A stretch of DNA of 64,000 nucleotides from an uncultured Tenacibaculum sp. Its GTDB lineage: Bacteria; Bacteroidota; Bacteroidia; Flavobacteriales; Flavobacteriaceae. The notes beneath the pieces were generated by a model. The model worked only from the letters and a program-made list of their open reading frames with translations, made no database searches and was not told the DNA's origin. The DNA lies in the NCBI RefSeq assembly GCF_947504135.1, contig NZ_CANNGG010000001.1, forward strand, positions 186,001-250,000, in the 5' to 3' direction. Numbering within the stretch: position 1 is the first letter of the stretch; every line of letters starts with the position of its first letter. Below, in pieces: positions 7,323 through 13,949 of the stretch. A program made the position numbers and the translations under genes.

Positions 7323-8657
7323 TTACATTTTTTGAGCAAGCGGTAAAAACTTTCTTCTAAACTTTACAATTAGCGGTGTTCCTCTGGCAATCATCCATAA
7401 GAAAAACGCAATCCAAATCGCATATAGCTTATAACCTAATGAATCAAAAAATAATAAGGTTGGGACGAATACGAATCCTGTTGCTAATAATAAAACGTTT
7501 CGTAAAAATTTCATTTCTCCCATGCCTTTGAACATTCCGTCATAAATAAAAGCGATGGAACATACAGGCTGCATGATTAAAATAATCCAAAAGGTATTGT
7601 AAAACTTCTCTAAAACTTCTGGTTCTTTAGTGAATACTTTTCCTATAAATTGATATAAAACAAACCCCACAACGGCTAATAATAATCCGAAGAGGAATCC
7701 ATATGTAATTAATCTATTTCCTAAAGCTACCAATGTTTTATAAGCTTTGGCTCCTAATAATTTTCCTGAAAGTATATTTCCTGCAGAAGAATAGCCATCA
7801 ATCATAAAAGCGCCCATAAGCCATAAATTAAAACCAATGGTATAAGCCGCTATATAGGCATCTCCATAATCAGTAGCATACGAAGTTCCAAGGTATAAGG
7901 CTACATTTAATGCTATTGTTCGCACAAACAGGTTCAACACCATTATGATAAACTTTGGTATTTCTGCATTAAAAGGCATACTAAATCTTAACGAAATATC
8001 TGTCTTTTTTAGTAATAACACCCCCGAAATTATTGCCATCGTAACTTGCGCTACAACACTTGCATAGGCTGATCCTTGAATGTGCATTGCAGGAATATAT
8101 CCTTCAATTCCATAAACCAACACAACATCTAACACTATATTTATAACAGTACCTACCAAAGCAATGATCATCGGATAATAGGTGTTTTGTAAACCTCGGA
8201 ATGTACCAAAAACAGCAATGGTAAAAAGCGTAAACGGAAACCCGAAAACACGGATTTTATAATAATCTACCGAATAGTCTAATATAGTTCCAGAAGCATT
8301 ATATAGCTCAAAAATTTCTTTAGCAAACGGATAACTAATCCCTAAAATAAGCGCACTTACGCCTAATACAATAACAATAGCTTGTGCAGGCAGATTTTTA
8401 ATCTCGTCAAGTTTATCAGCTCCTAAATATTGAGAAACAATAGAAGAAATTCCGCTCCGTGTTTGCCCGAACACCCAAATTAACATCGAAAGAAAAGCAC
8501 CTACAATACCAATCGCAGCGATACTTTCAGTAGCATTGTATTCAATATTCCCCACAATGGCTAAATCGGTGGTAGAAAGTAAGGGTTCTGCAACACCTGC
8601 CACCAATGCAGGAAAGGCTAGTTTGTTAATGTATTTAAAACTGATATCGTGTTGCAT
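7323..8657 (-). CDS. MATE family multidrug efflux transporter
   Basis: A polytopic inner-membrane exporter (12 predicted helices) that uses Na+ or H+ gradients to extrude cations and drugs. Family features are the N-terminal LAFPALVAGVAEPLLSTTDLAIVG, FGQTRSGISSIVSQYLGA, and the internal repeat of the second half. I place the start at the ATG at 8657 (444 residues). The longer frame begins at a TTG at 8681, but that region contains TATTTTTG (8670-8677 on the minus strand), a -7 promoter box, so the extra eight residues would precede the transcript. Confidence 0.92.
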   Translation of the reverse strand: MQHDISFKYINKLAFPALVAGVAEPLLSTTDLAIVGNIEYNATESIAAIGIVGAFLSMLIWVFGQTRSGISSIVSQYLGADKLDEIKNLPAQAIVIVLGVSALILGISYPFAKEIFELYNASGTILDYSVDYYKIRVFGFPFTLFTIAVFGTFRGLQNTYYPMIIALVGTVINIVLDVVLVYGIEGYIPAMHIQGSAYASVVAQVTMAIISGVLLLKKTDISLRFSMPFNAEIPKFIIMVLNLFVRTIALNVALYLGTSYATDYGDAYIAAYTIGFNLWLMGAFMIDGYSSAGNILSGKLLGAKAYKTLVALGNRLITYGFLFGLLLAVVGFVLYQFIGKVFTKEPEVLEKFYNTFWIILIMQPVCSIAFIYDGMFKGMGEMKFLRNVLLLATGFVFVPTLLFFDSLGYKLYAIWIAFFLWMIARGTPLIVKFRRKFLPLAQKM

Positions 8658-8669
8658 AGTTTGTTTTGT

Positions 8670-8677
8670 CAAAAATA
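8670..8677 (-). promoter_or_regulatory. -7 box of the MATE transporter promoter
   Basis: TATTTTTG on the minus strand fits TAnnTTTG and lies 12 nt upstream of the ATG at 8657. It overlaps the longer candidate coding start, which decides the start in favour of 8657. No good -33 TTG is seen. Confidence 0.55.
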
Positions 8678-8752
8678 TCAAACATCTTTATTTTTTAACT
8701 CTCTACAAGAAGCAATTTAGTAGTTTTTTGTTAAAGAAATGTTAACAAAAAC

Positions 8753-8831
8753 TCAGGGTTTTCCCTAATGCTAACTAAAAACAAATAGGGAAACCCCTTG
8801 TCGCAAAAAATAATAAACTCTTCTATATTTA
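8753..8831 (+). promoter_or_regulatory. Inverted GGG..CCC boxes and -7 box upstream of lipoprotein copy 1
   Basis: Two boxes, AGGGTTTTCCCTA (8753-8765) and TAGGGAAACCCC (8786-8797), form an inverted pair. The second lies 26 nt before TATATTTA (8824-8831), a 7-of-8 match to TAnnTTTG that lacks the final G. A TTG at 8798-8800 lies 23 nt upstream of the -7 box. The same GG-N4-CC plus weak -7 layout recurs after the response regulator gene at 16586 and 16748. Confidence 0.45.
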
Positions 8832-8873
8832 CCTCGAATTACACGTAAAAAAATAACCTTGTAATTCACACTC

Positions 8874-8927
8874 ATGCATGAAAAAGGAGGTAAAGCAGAA
8901 AACCCTACACAACAGAGTATGCTATGA
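8874..8927 (+). CDS. Putative 17-residue upstream leader peptide (copy 1)
   Basis: Frame MHEKGGKAENPTQQSML then TGA, ending 21 nt before the lipoprotein ATG. Copy 2 at 9991-10041 gives MQKEGKAENPTQQSML. Of the three base differences in this stretch one is synonymous in this frame. An overlapping frame (8878-8952) would end in the lipoprotein ATGA, but it has no start codon in copy 2. Translation is unproven. Confidence 0.35.
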   Translation: MHEKGGKAENPTQQSML

Positions 8928-9023
8928 ATCATTTAAAAAATTTATAAAATGAAAAGAATTAAAATTTTATTACAAGTATTTTTAGTAACACTTTTGGTGT
9001 TAAGTTGTACTAAGAATGAAGAA
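8888..9023 (+). repeat. 136-bp direct repeat, copy 1 (leader plus signal peptide)
   Basis: Matches 10002-10137 with two visible mismatches over 136 bp. It spans most of the upstream mini-ORF, the 21-nt spacer and the first 25 codons of the lipoprotein gene. Upstream promoter sequences and downstream coding sequences of the two copies differ. Confidence 0.95.
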
Positions 9024-9674
9024 CAACTAAATGAGAATCAAACTCTAAACATTTCTTCTGTAAATATTGCCTTATTAGGAAAAACTAGCACTAACTTACT
9101 CAACAAGTACTATAATAAAAGTAGCTCTAAAAACACTGATGAAGTAAGTTTTAGTGATGAAGATAAAATAATTATGGGAAGTTTTATTGAAGAAAAGCTA
9201 ACTTTAATCGAATCGAATGATTATGATGTCAGATTTTTGGATAATAATTTCTCTCTTGAAGCTAATCAATTTCTTGCAGAATTAATGGTTTCAGTTGATG
9301 AATTAAAAAGTATAAATGATTTTAAATTAAAAATATCAAGTCTAGTAGAAAAAGTAGATAATTCATCAATTAATGATTTTGAAAAAAAAGCAATAATTGG
9401 AACAATCGAAGTTACAAAAAATTCAACCATAATTCACGCTCCTATCGAGTTAGGAGGAGAAGGCTTAACAACTCTAAATCCTGATTTAGCGGCCAAAAAA
9501 TGGAGCTGGAGGAGAGCTGCAAAAGGTGCTGCTGCAGGTTCAATGACATTCTTTTTAGGTATTGGTTTAGCTGTTGTTGCTCCACCAGTTGGTTTGGCTG
9601 TTTTAAGTGGTTGGGCTTGGTCTGCAGCTGCTGGAGCTGTAGTAGGAGGTAGTGGTATTATAAATGACTTATAA
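8949..9674 (+). CDS. Hypothetical lipoprotein with glycine/alanine-rich hydrophobic C-terminus
   Basis: 241 residues. A lipoprotein signal peptide MKRIKILLQVFLVTLLVLSC puts the acylated Cys at position 20. Residues about 30-170 are polar, Asn/Lys/Asp-rich and probably helical. Residues about 181-241 switch to WSWRRAAKGAAAGSMTFFLG and then a Gly/Ala-rich hydrophobic stretch of glycine-zipper type, suggesting membrane insertion or oligomerisation. I recognise no family. The first 25 residues are identical to those of the gene at 10063. A small membrane protein gene starts 13 nt downstream, a layout seen for toxin/immunity pairs, but that is inference. Confidence 0.75.
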   Translation: MKRIKILLQVFLVTLLVLSCTKNEEQLNENQTLNISSVNIALLGKTSTNLLNKYYNKSSSKNTDEVSFSDEDKIIMGSFIEEKLTLIESNDYDVRFLDNNFSLEANQFLAELMVSVDELKSINDFKLKISSLVEKVDNSSINDFEKKAIIGTIEVTKNSTIIHAPIELGGEGLTTLNPDLAAKKWSWRRAAKGAAAGSMTFFLGIGLAVVAPPVGLAVLSGWAWSAAAGAVVGGSGIINDL

Positions 9675-9687
9675 TAAGGAATTAACA

Positions 9688-9876
9688 ATGGTTATTAAAA
9701 AAAAGCAAGTCTATTTTTTCTTAGGAAGTATCTTTTTAATTTATTTTATTTTATTTGATGAATGTGAACATACTACCTTTTCGAACAAAATTTTTATAAT
9801 TAATATACTAAAATCTATTCTATTATCATTCATTATAAGTTTAATTCTTCATTTTTATCAAGGCAAAAGGGATTGA
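9688..9876 (+). CDS. Small two-helix membrane protein, 62 residues
   Basis: Two hydrophobic helices (about residues 7-22 and 35-53), separated by DECEHTTFSNK, with a short basic tail. The longer frame starts at an ATG at 9664 inside the preceding gene; I prefer the ATG at 9688, 13 nt after that gene's stop, since residue 2 onward (VIKKKQVYFFLG) is a normal membrane-protein opening. It is co-transcribed with the lipoprotein gene and closed by a strong terminator. No family is recognised; an immunity-like role is speculative. Confidence 0.6.
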   Translation: MVIKKKQVYFFLGSIFLIYFILFDECEHTTFSNKIFIINILKSILLSFIISLILHFYQGKRD

Positions 9877-9884
9877 TTTTAATC

Positions 9885-9921
9885 AAAAACAAGGAGGTTA
9901 AAATTAACCTCCTTGTTTTTT
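9885..9921 (+). terminator. Strong intrinsic terminator after the lipoprotein/membrane-protein pair
   Basis: A 16-bp perfect stem whose GC-rich part is CAAGGAGGTTA, with a 4-nt loop and a T run, starting 8 nt after the small membrane protein stop codon. It separates the two repeat copies transcriptionally. Confidence 0.92.
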
Positions 9922-9982
9922 CAACAAAAAGCTTGCCTTTTTAATATATATATTTGCCGCCATTATCTTTACAATAAAGATA

Positions 9983-10041
9983 AAAATTGCATGCAAAAAG
10001 AAGGTAAAGCAGAAAATCCTACACAACAGAGTATGCTATGA
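9983..10041 (+). CDS. Putative 16-residue upstream leader peptide (copy 2) with AATTGCATG 5' element
   Basis: The ATG at 9991 opens MQKEGKAENPTQQSML then TGA at 10039-10041. The stretch AAAATTGCATG (9983-9993) immediately before and including the start recurs at 16804 and, with a change, at 19003. A perfect -7 box TATATTTG lies about 35 nt upstream (9948-9955), so this copy has a different promoter from copy 1. Confidence 0.35.
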
Positions 10042-10137
10042 ATCATTTAAAAAATTTATAAAATGAAAAGAATTAAAATTTTATTACAAGTATTTTTAGT
10101 AACACTTTTGGTGTTAAGTTGTACTAAGAATGAGGAA
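10002..10137 (+). repeat. 136-bp direct repeat, copy 2
   Basis: The partner of 8888-9023, offset by 1114 bp. It includes the 3' part of the mini-ORF and codons 1-25 of the second lipoprotein gene. The near-identity at non-coding positions points to a recent duplication or gene conversion. Confidence 0.95.
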
Positions 10138-10308
10138 ACTGTTGATTTAAATGAAAATAAATTAACACCAGAACAAATTGGAAAAATCCATAATATGGCT
10201 ATGGATAACTTCAAGAACAACTTTAATAATCAAAATAATTTAGAAAGTAAAGAATTAATTGACGAAATAATAAAGTTCAACAATTCTTTTATTATATGTT
10301 TCAATTAG
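10063..10308 (+). CDS. Short lipoprotein sharing signal peptide with the 8949 gene; possibly truncated
   Basis: 81 residues. The first 25 residues, including the lipobox LVLSC (Cys20), are identical to the 8949 product. The rest (TVDLNENKLTPEQIGKIHNM and onward) is unrelated apart from a short LNEN word. It is helical, Asn/Lys-rich, and ends abruptly in KFNNSFIICFN with no terminator. A dispersed-repeat fragment starts 3 nt after the stop, so the original 3' end may have been lost. It could be a small intact lipoprotein or a decayed fragment. Confidence 0.6.
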   Translation: MKRIKILLQVFLVTLLVLSCTKNEETVDLNENKLTPEQIGKIHNMAMDNFKNNFNNQNNLESKELIDEIIKFNNSFIICFN

Positions 10309-10310
10309 TT

Positions 10311-10340
10311 GTCATTCCGACCGAAGCAGAGGAATCACAT
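10311..10340 (+). repeat. Fragment of a dispersed GTCATTCCGA-type repeat
   Basis: GTCATTCCGACCGAAGCAGA followed by GGAATCACAT matches a short repeat that, from memory, is scattered through many flavobacterial genomes. A diverged longer copy lies inside mfd at about 47061-47116 (minus strand). Confidence 0.6.
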
Positions 10341-10385
10341 TATTTAATTGTTCTCTTCCAAAACACCATATCTCTAGATAACAAA

Positions 10386-12995
10386 TTACTTCTTCGTCAA
10401 CATTCGTTTAATTTCATTCAACTTCATCAAGGCTTCAATGGGTGTCAGCGTATCAATATTCGTTGTTAAAATTTCTTCACGAATGTCTTCTAGTAATGGA
10501 TCATCTAACTGAAAAAAGCTCATTTGCATATCTTCATGTTGTGCTTCTTTCAAGGTTTCTTTAACCTCTTTGTGTGAATGTGAGTCTTCTAACTCTTTTA
10601 GAATTTTGTTTGCTCTATGAATTACCATACTTGGCATTCCTGCTAATTTTGCCACATGAATTCCAAAACTATGATCACTTCCTCCTTTCACCAATTTACG
10701 TAAGAAAATAATGCTATTATCCAATTCTTTTACCGACACATTAAAATTCTTAATACGCCCAAACGTCGAAGTCATTTCGTTTAACTCGTGATAATGCGTT
10801 GCAAATAGTGTTTTTGCTTTCGATGGATGTTCATGTAAGTATTCTGAAATCGCCCAGGCGATAGAGATTCCGTCATAAGTAGAAGTTCCTCGTCCAATTT
10901 CATCTAACAACACCAAACTACGATCGGAAATGTTATTTAAGATCGATGCTGTTTCATTCATTTCAACCATAAATGTCGACTCTCCCATCGAAATATTATC
11001 ACTCGCACCTACTCTGGTAAAAATCTTATCCACCATACCTATTCGGGCATTTTGAGCAGGAACATAACTTCCCATTTGCGCTAATAACACAATTAAAGCT
11101 GTTTGACGTAAAATAGCTGATTTACCAGACATGTTAGGACCTGTAATCATAATAATTTGTTGCTGATTACGGTTTAGCACAACATCATTCGCTATGTATT
11201 CTTCGCCGATTGGTAATTGTTTTTCAATAACCGGGTGGCGGCCATTTTTGATTTCAATATCGGTACTATCGTCCATTAGTGGACGTACATAATTATTCTC
11301 AGTAGCTAAGGTTGCAAAAGATTGCAACACATCAATCTTAGCTACATTCTGTGCATTTTGTTGTACAGGTTGTACAAACCCAATAATGTATTGTACTAGT
11401 TTAGCAAAAATCTCAGTTTCTAATTGCTGAATTTTCTCTTCTGCTCCTAAAATTTTTGCTTCGTATTCTTTTAATTCTTCGGTTATGTAACGCTCAGCAT
11501 TCACTAAAGTTTGCTTACGAATCCAGTCTTCAGGAACTTTATCTTTGTGCGTATTTCTAACTTCAATATAGTATCCAAAAACATTATTAAACGCAATTTT
11601 TAAACTCGGAATTCCTGTTCGTTCCGTTTCGCGAGCTAGCATCGTATCTAAATACTCTTTTCCAGAGTTTGAAATATTTCGTAGTTCATCCAACTCTTCT
11701 GAAACTCCGTTTGCAATAGCATTTCCTTTATTAATGTTTACAGGAGCTTCTTCTAAAACAGTCTCGGTAATTTTATCAATTAATTCATCACAAGTATTAA
11801 TTTTTTCTCCTAATAACCTAACGGCAGCGTTTTCGCTGCTTTCTGCGGATTCTTTTATCGGAAGAATCGCTTTCAACGAGTTTTTTAACAAGACAACTTC
11901 TCTTGGAGACACTTTGCCTGTTGCAACTTTCGATATCAATCGTTCGATATCAGAAATTTGTTTTAATTGATACGTTACTGTTTCAGAAAAGGCATCGTTA
12001 TCAATTAAAAACTTCACTAATTCGTGTCGCTGCTGAATTTGGGCTAAATCTTTTAACGGAAGCGCTAACCAACGTTTTAATAAACGTCCTCCCATCGGAG
12101 AAATTGTTTTATCGATTACATCTAGTAACGAAACCGAATTCACAGAATTACCTCCATATAACTCTAAGTTTTTTACGGTAAAGCGATCCATCCACACATA
12201 ATTATCTTCCGCAATTCTACTGATAGATTGTATATGTTCTATTTTGTTGTGTTGTGTTTCCGATAAGTAATACATTGCTACACCACCTGCCACAATTCCG
12301 TATTCTAATTCTTCAACCCCAAATCCTTTTAACGTTTTTACCTTAAAATGATTTCGAAGCAATTCATCTCCATAATCTTTTTGAAACACCCAATCATCCA
12401 AATAAAAAGCATGAAAAAGATTGGTAAAAGCTTCTAAAAATCGTTGTTTGTGTTTTTTTTCAACCAATACTTCACTCGGTGTAAAGTTTTGCAAGAGTTT
12501 ATCGATATACTCTTCGTTTCCTTGAGCTATAAGAAACTCTCCGGTAGAAACGTCTAAAAACGAAACTCCTAATAGCTTTTTCCCAAAATGAACAGCTGCT
12601 AAAAAGTTATTAGACTTTGATTGTAATACCTCATCATTCAACGCAACTCCAGGGGTCACTAATTCTGTAACTCCTCGTTTTACAATCTTTTTAGTCATTT
12701 TTGGATCTTCCAACTGATCGCAAATTGCCACACGCAATCCAGATTTTACTAATTTAGGCAAATACGTATTTAAAGAATGATGTGGAAAACCTGCCAAGGC
12801 AGTTTCGCTTTCACTACCACTTCCTCTTTTGGTTAAAATAATTCCTAAAACTTTAGATGCTTTTATAGCATCTTCTCCAAAGGTTTCATAAAAATCGCCT
12901 ACTCTAAAGAGCAACATTGCATCCGGATATTTTGCCTTGATTCCGTTATACTGTTGCATTAATGGAGTTACCTTTTTTGCCTTTGTTTTTGCCAA
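10386..12995 (-). CDS. mutS: DNA mismatch repair protein MutS
   Basis: Recognises mismatches and starts methyl-independent mismatch repair with MutL. The 869-residue protein has all MutS domains: mismatch-binding N-terminus with [14 protein letters not shown] (Phe-x-Glu motif, about residues 30-43), connector, core/lever, clamp (NVFGYYIEV region), and an ATPase with Walker [10 protein letters not shown] (about 615-623), [12 protein letters not shown] (Walker B) and THYHEL. A C-terminal helix-turn-helix tail is present. The monocistronic minus-strand gene is divergent from the RNA methyltransferase. Confidence 0.98.
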   Translation of the reverse strand: MAKTKAKKVTPLMQQYNGIKAKYPDAMLLFRVGDFYETFGEDAIKASKVLGIILTKRGSGSESETALAGFPHHSLNTYLPKLVKSGLRVAICDQLEDPKMTKKIVKRGVTELVTPGVALNDEVLQSKSNNFLAAVHFGKKLLGVSFLDVSTGEFLIAQGNEEYIDKLLQNFTPSEVLVEKKHKQRFLEAFTNLFHAFYLDDWVFQKDYGDELLRNHFKVKTLKGFGVEELEYGIVAGGVAMYYLSETQHNKIEHIQSISRIAEDNYVWMDRFTVKNLELYGGNSVNSVSLLDVIDKTISPMGGRLLKRWLALPLKDLAQIQQRHELVKFLIDNDAFSETVTYQLKQISDIERLISKVATGKVSPREVVLLKNSLKAILPIKESAESSENAAVRLLGEKINTCDELIDKITETVLEEAPVNINKGNAIANGVSEELDELRNISNSGKEYLDTMLARETERTGIPSLKIAFNNVFGYYIEVRNTHKDKVPEDWIRKQTLVNAERYITEELKEYEAKILGAEEKIQQLETEIFAKLVQYIIGFVQPVQQNAQNVAKIDVLQSFATLATENNYVRPLMDDSTDIEIKNGRHPVIEKQLPIGEEYIANDVVLNRNQQQIIMITGPNMSGKSAILRQTALIVLLAQMGSYVPAQNARIGMVDKIFTRVGASDNISMGESTFMVEMNETASILNNISDRSLVLLDEIGRGTSTYDGISIAWAISEYLHEHPSKAKTLFATHYHELNEMTSTFGRIKNFNVSVKELDNSIIFLRKLVKGGSDHSFGIHVAKLAGMPSMVIHRANKILKELEDSHSHKEVKETLKEAQHEDMQMSFFQLDDPLLEDIREEILTTNIDTLTPIEALMKLNEIKRMLTKK

Positions 12996-13099
12996 GTTTG
13001 TGGATTTTTTGGGTTAGTTTTGCGAAGATATAAAAGTTTAGAGTTTCTTTCGTTTCAAGTTATCCACAACTTTAAACTTTTGAACCTGAAAACCAATTT

Positions 13100-13627
13100 A
13101 TGAGGAAATTAAAAAACAGCGAACTCGGTAGAAAAACCGTTGAAGAGTTTAAACAGACTAACAAAACTCCAATAATTGTAGTATTGGATAATATTCGTAG
13201 TTTGAATAATGTAGGTTCTGTTTTTAGAACTTCGGATGCTTTTTTAATTGAAAAAATTTATTTGTGTGGTATTACAGCAACTCCACCTAACAAAGAAATT
13301 CATAAAACTGCTTTAGGTGCTACTGAATCGGTAGATTGGGAATATATTGAAAACACCATGGATTTGGTAAAAAAGCTACAAACAGACAATGTAAAAGTCC
13401 TATCCATAGAACAAGCAGAACGTAGTACCATGCTAGATACTTTTACTCCTGAAACTGACCAAAAATACGCCGTAGTGTTTGGTAACGAAGTAAAAGGTGT
13501 ACAGCAGGAGGTTGTTTCTGCTTCTAATATGTGTATTGAAATTCCGCAGTTAGGTACCAAACACTCTTTAAACATCTCCGTAAGTTGCGGTGTGGTTTTA
13601 TGGGATCTGTTTACGAAAATGCGTTAA
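13100..13627 (+). CDS. SpoU/TrmH family RNA 2'-O-methyltransferase
   Basis: 175 residues, a minimal SPOUT enzyme. Motif 1 is NNVGSVFRTSDA (about residues 36-47), motif 2 VVFGNEVKGVQ (about 125-135) and motif 3 IPQLGTKHSLNISVSCGVVLWDL (about 149-171), which together form the trefoil-knot SAM site. It probably methylates a ribose in tRNA or rRNA; the target cannot be read from the sequence. It is divergent from mutS with a 100-bp shared promoter region. Confidence 0.93.
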   Translation: MRKLKNSELGRKTVEEFKQTNKTPIIVVLDNIRSLNNVGSVFRTSDAFLIEKIYLCGITATPPNKEIHKTALGATESVDWEYIENTMDLVKKLQTDNVKVLSIEQAERSTMLDTFTPETDQKYAVVFGNEVKGVQQEVVSASNMCIEIPQLGTKHSLNISVSCGVVLWDLFTKMR

Positions 13628-13711
13628 ATCTTATGTTTTTTTAGTTAAAAAGTATACTTTAGTACGCAATTGCACACAAGTATTTTTTTAACTTAAGAAA
13701 ACCCGTATAAT

Positions 13712-13852
13712 ATGGAAAACAAAAACTTACAAAAAACAGCTATGAATTTAAGCCCTGATACCGTAGATAACCCTACAACTGGCGGTAACAACGGAGGGTC
13801 TACTGGTGGTGGTGATGGTGGAAGCCAAGGAGGAGATGGTAAACATCTATAG
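13712..13852 (+). CDS. Glycine-rich 46-residue peptide, possible signal or modified-peptide precursor
   Basis: The ORF runs from ATG to TAG. Residues 1-22 (MENKNLQKTAMNLSPDTVDN) form a polar, leader-like part and residues 24-43 are almost only Gly, Asn, Ser, Asp and Thr (TGGNNGGSTGGGDGG), ending DGKHL. There is no signal peptide or hydrophobic helix. It has its own terminator (13911-13941) and lies directly upstream of a TPR histidine kinase and response regulator. The length, leader/tail split and neighbourhood fit a secreted peptide or RiPP-like precursor, but no modifying enzyme or exporter is adjacent. The function is unknown. Confidence 0.5.
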   Translation: MENKNLQKTAMNLSPDTVDNPTTGGNNGGSTGGGDGGSQGGDGKHL

Positions 13853-13910
13853 TCAAGTTCCTAATTTAGGATAAGACTAAACTAATACTTTTTGTATAAA
13901 TTAAAAATTA

Positions 13911-13941
13911 AACCATTACTTTTGAAAAGTAATGGTTTTTT
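13911..13941 (+). terminator. Intrinsic terminator between the glycine-rich peptide gene and the kinase gene
   Basis: AACCATTACTTTT pairs with AAAAGTAATGGTT and a T run follows. It ends 8 nt before the kinase ATG at 13950. The 3' arm contains the upstream candidate kinase start (13932), which argues against that start. Readthrough could set kinase levels. Confidence 0.88.
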
Positions 13942-13949
13942 CCTTCCCA

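Noticed and set aside
9434..9688. 84-codon minus-strand frame rich in Pro and Ala opposite the lipoprotein tail
   Set aside because: Its composition is simply the complement of the Gly/Ala-rich coding sequence, and it would face the wrong way into the small membrane protein gene.
11734..12181. Two overlapping plus-strand frames of 78 and 92 codons inside mutS
   Set aside because: Antisense to well-conserved MutS core; no motif or promoter supports them.
13712..13852. Calling the glycine-rich peptide a lanthipeptide or other defined RiPP
   Set aside because: No Cys residues, no double-glycine leader followed by a core, and no modifying enzyme, peptidase or exporter gene lies nearby.
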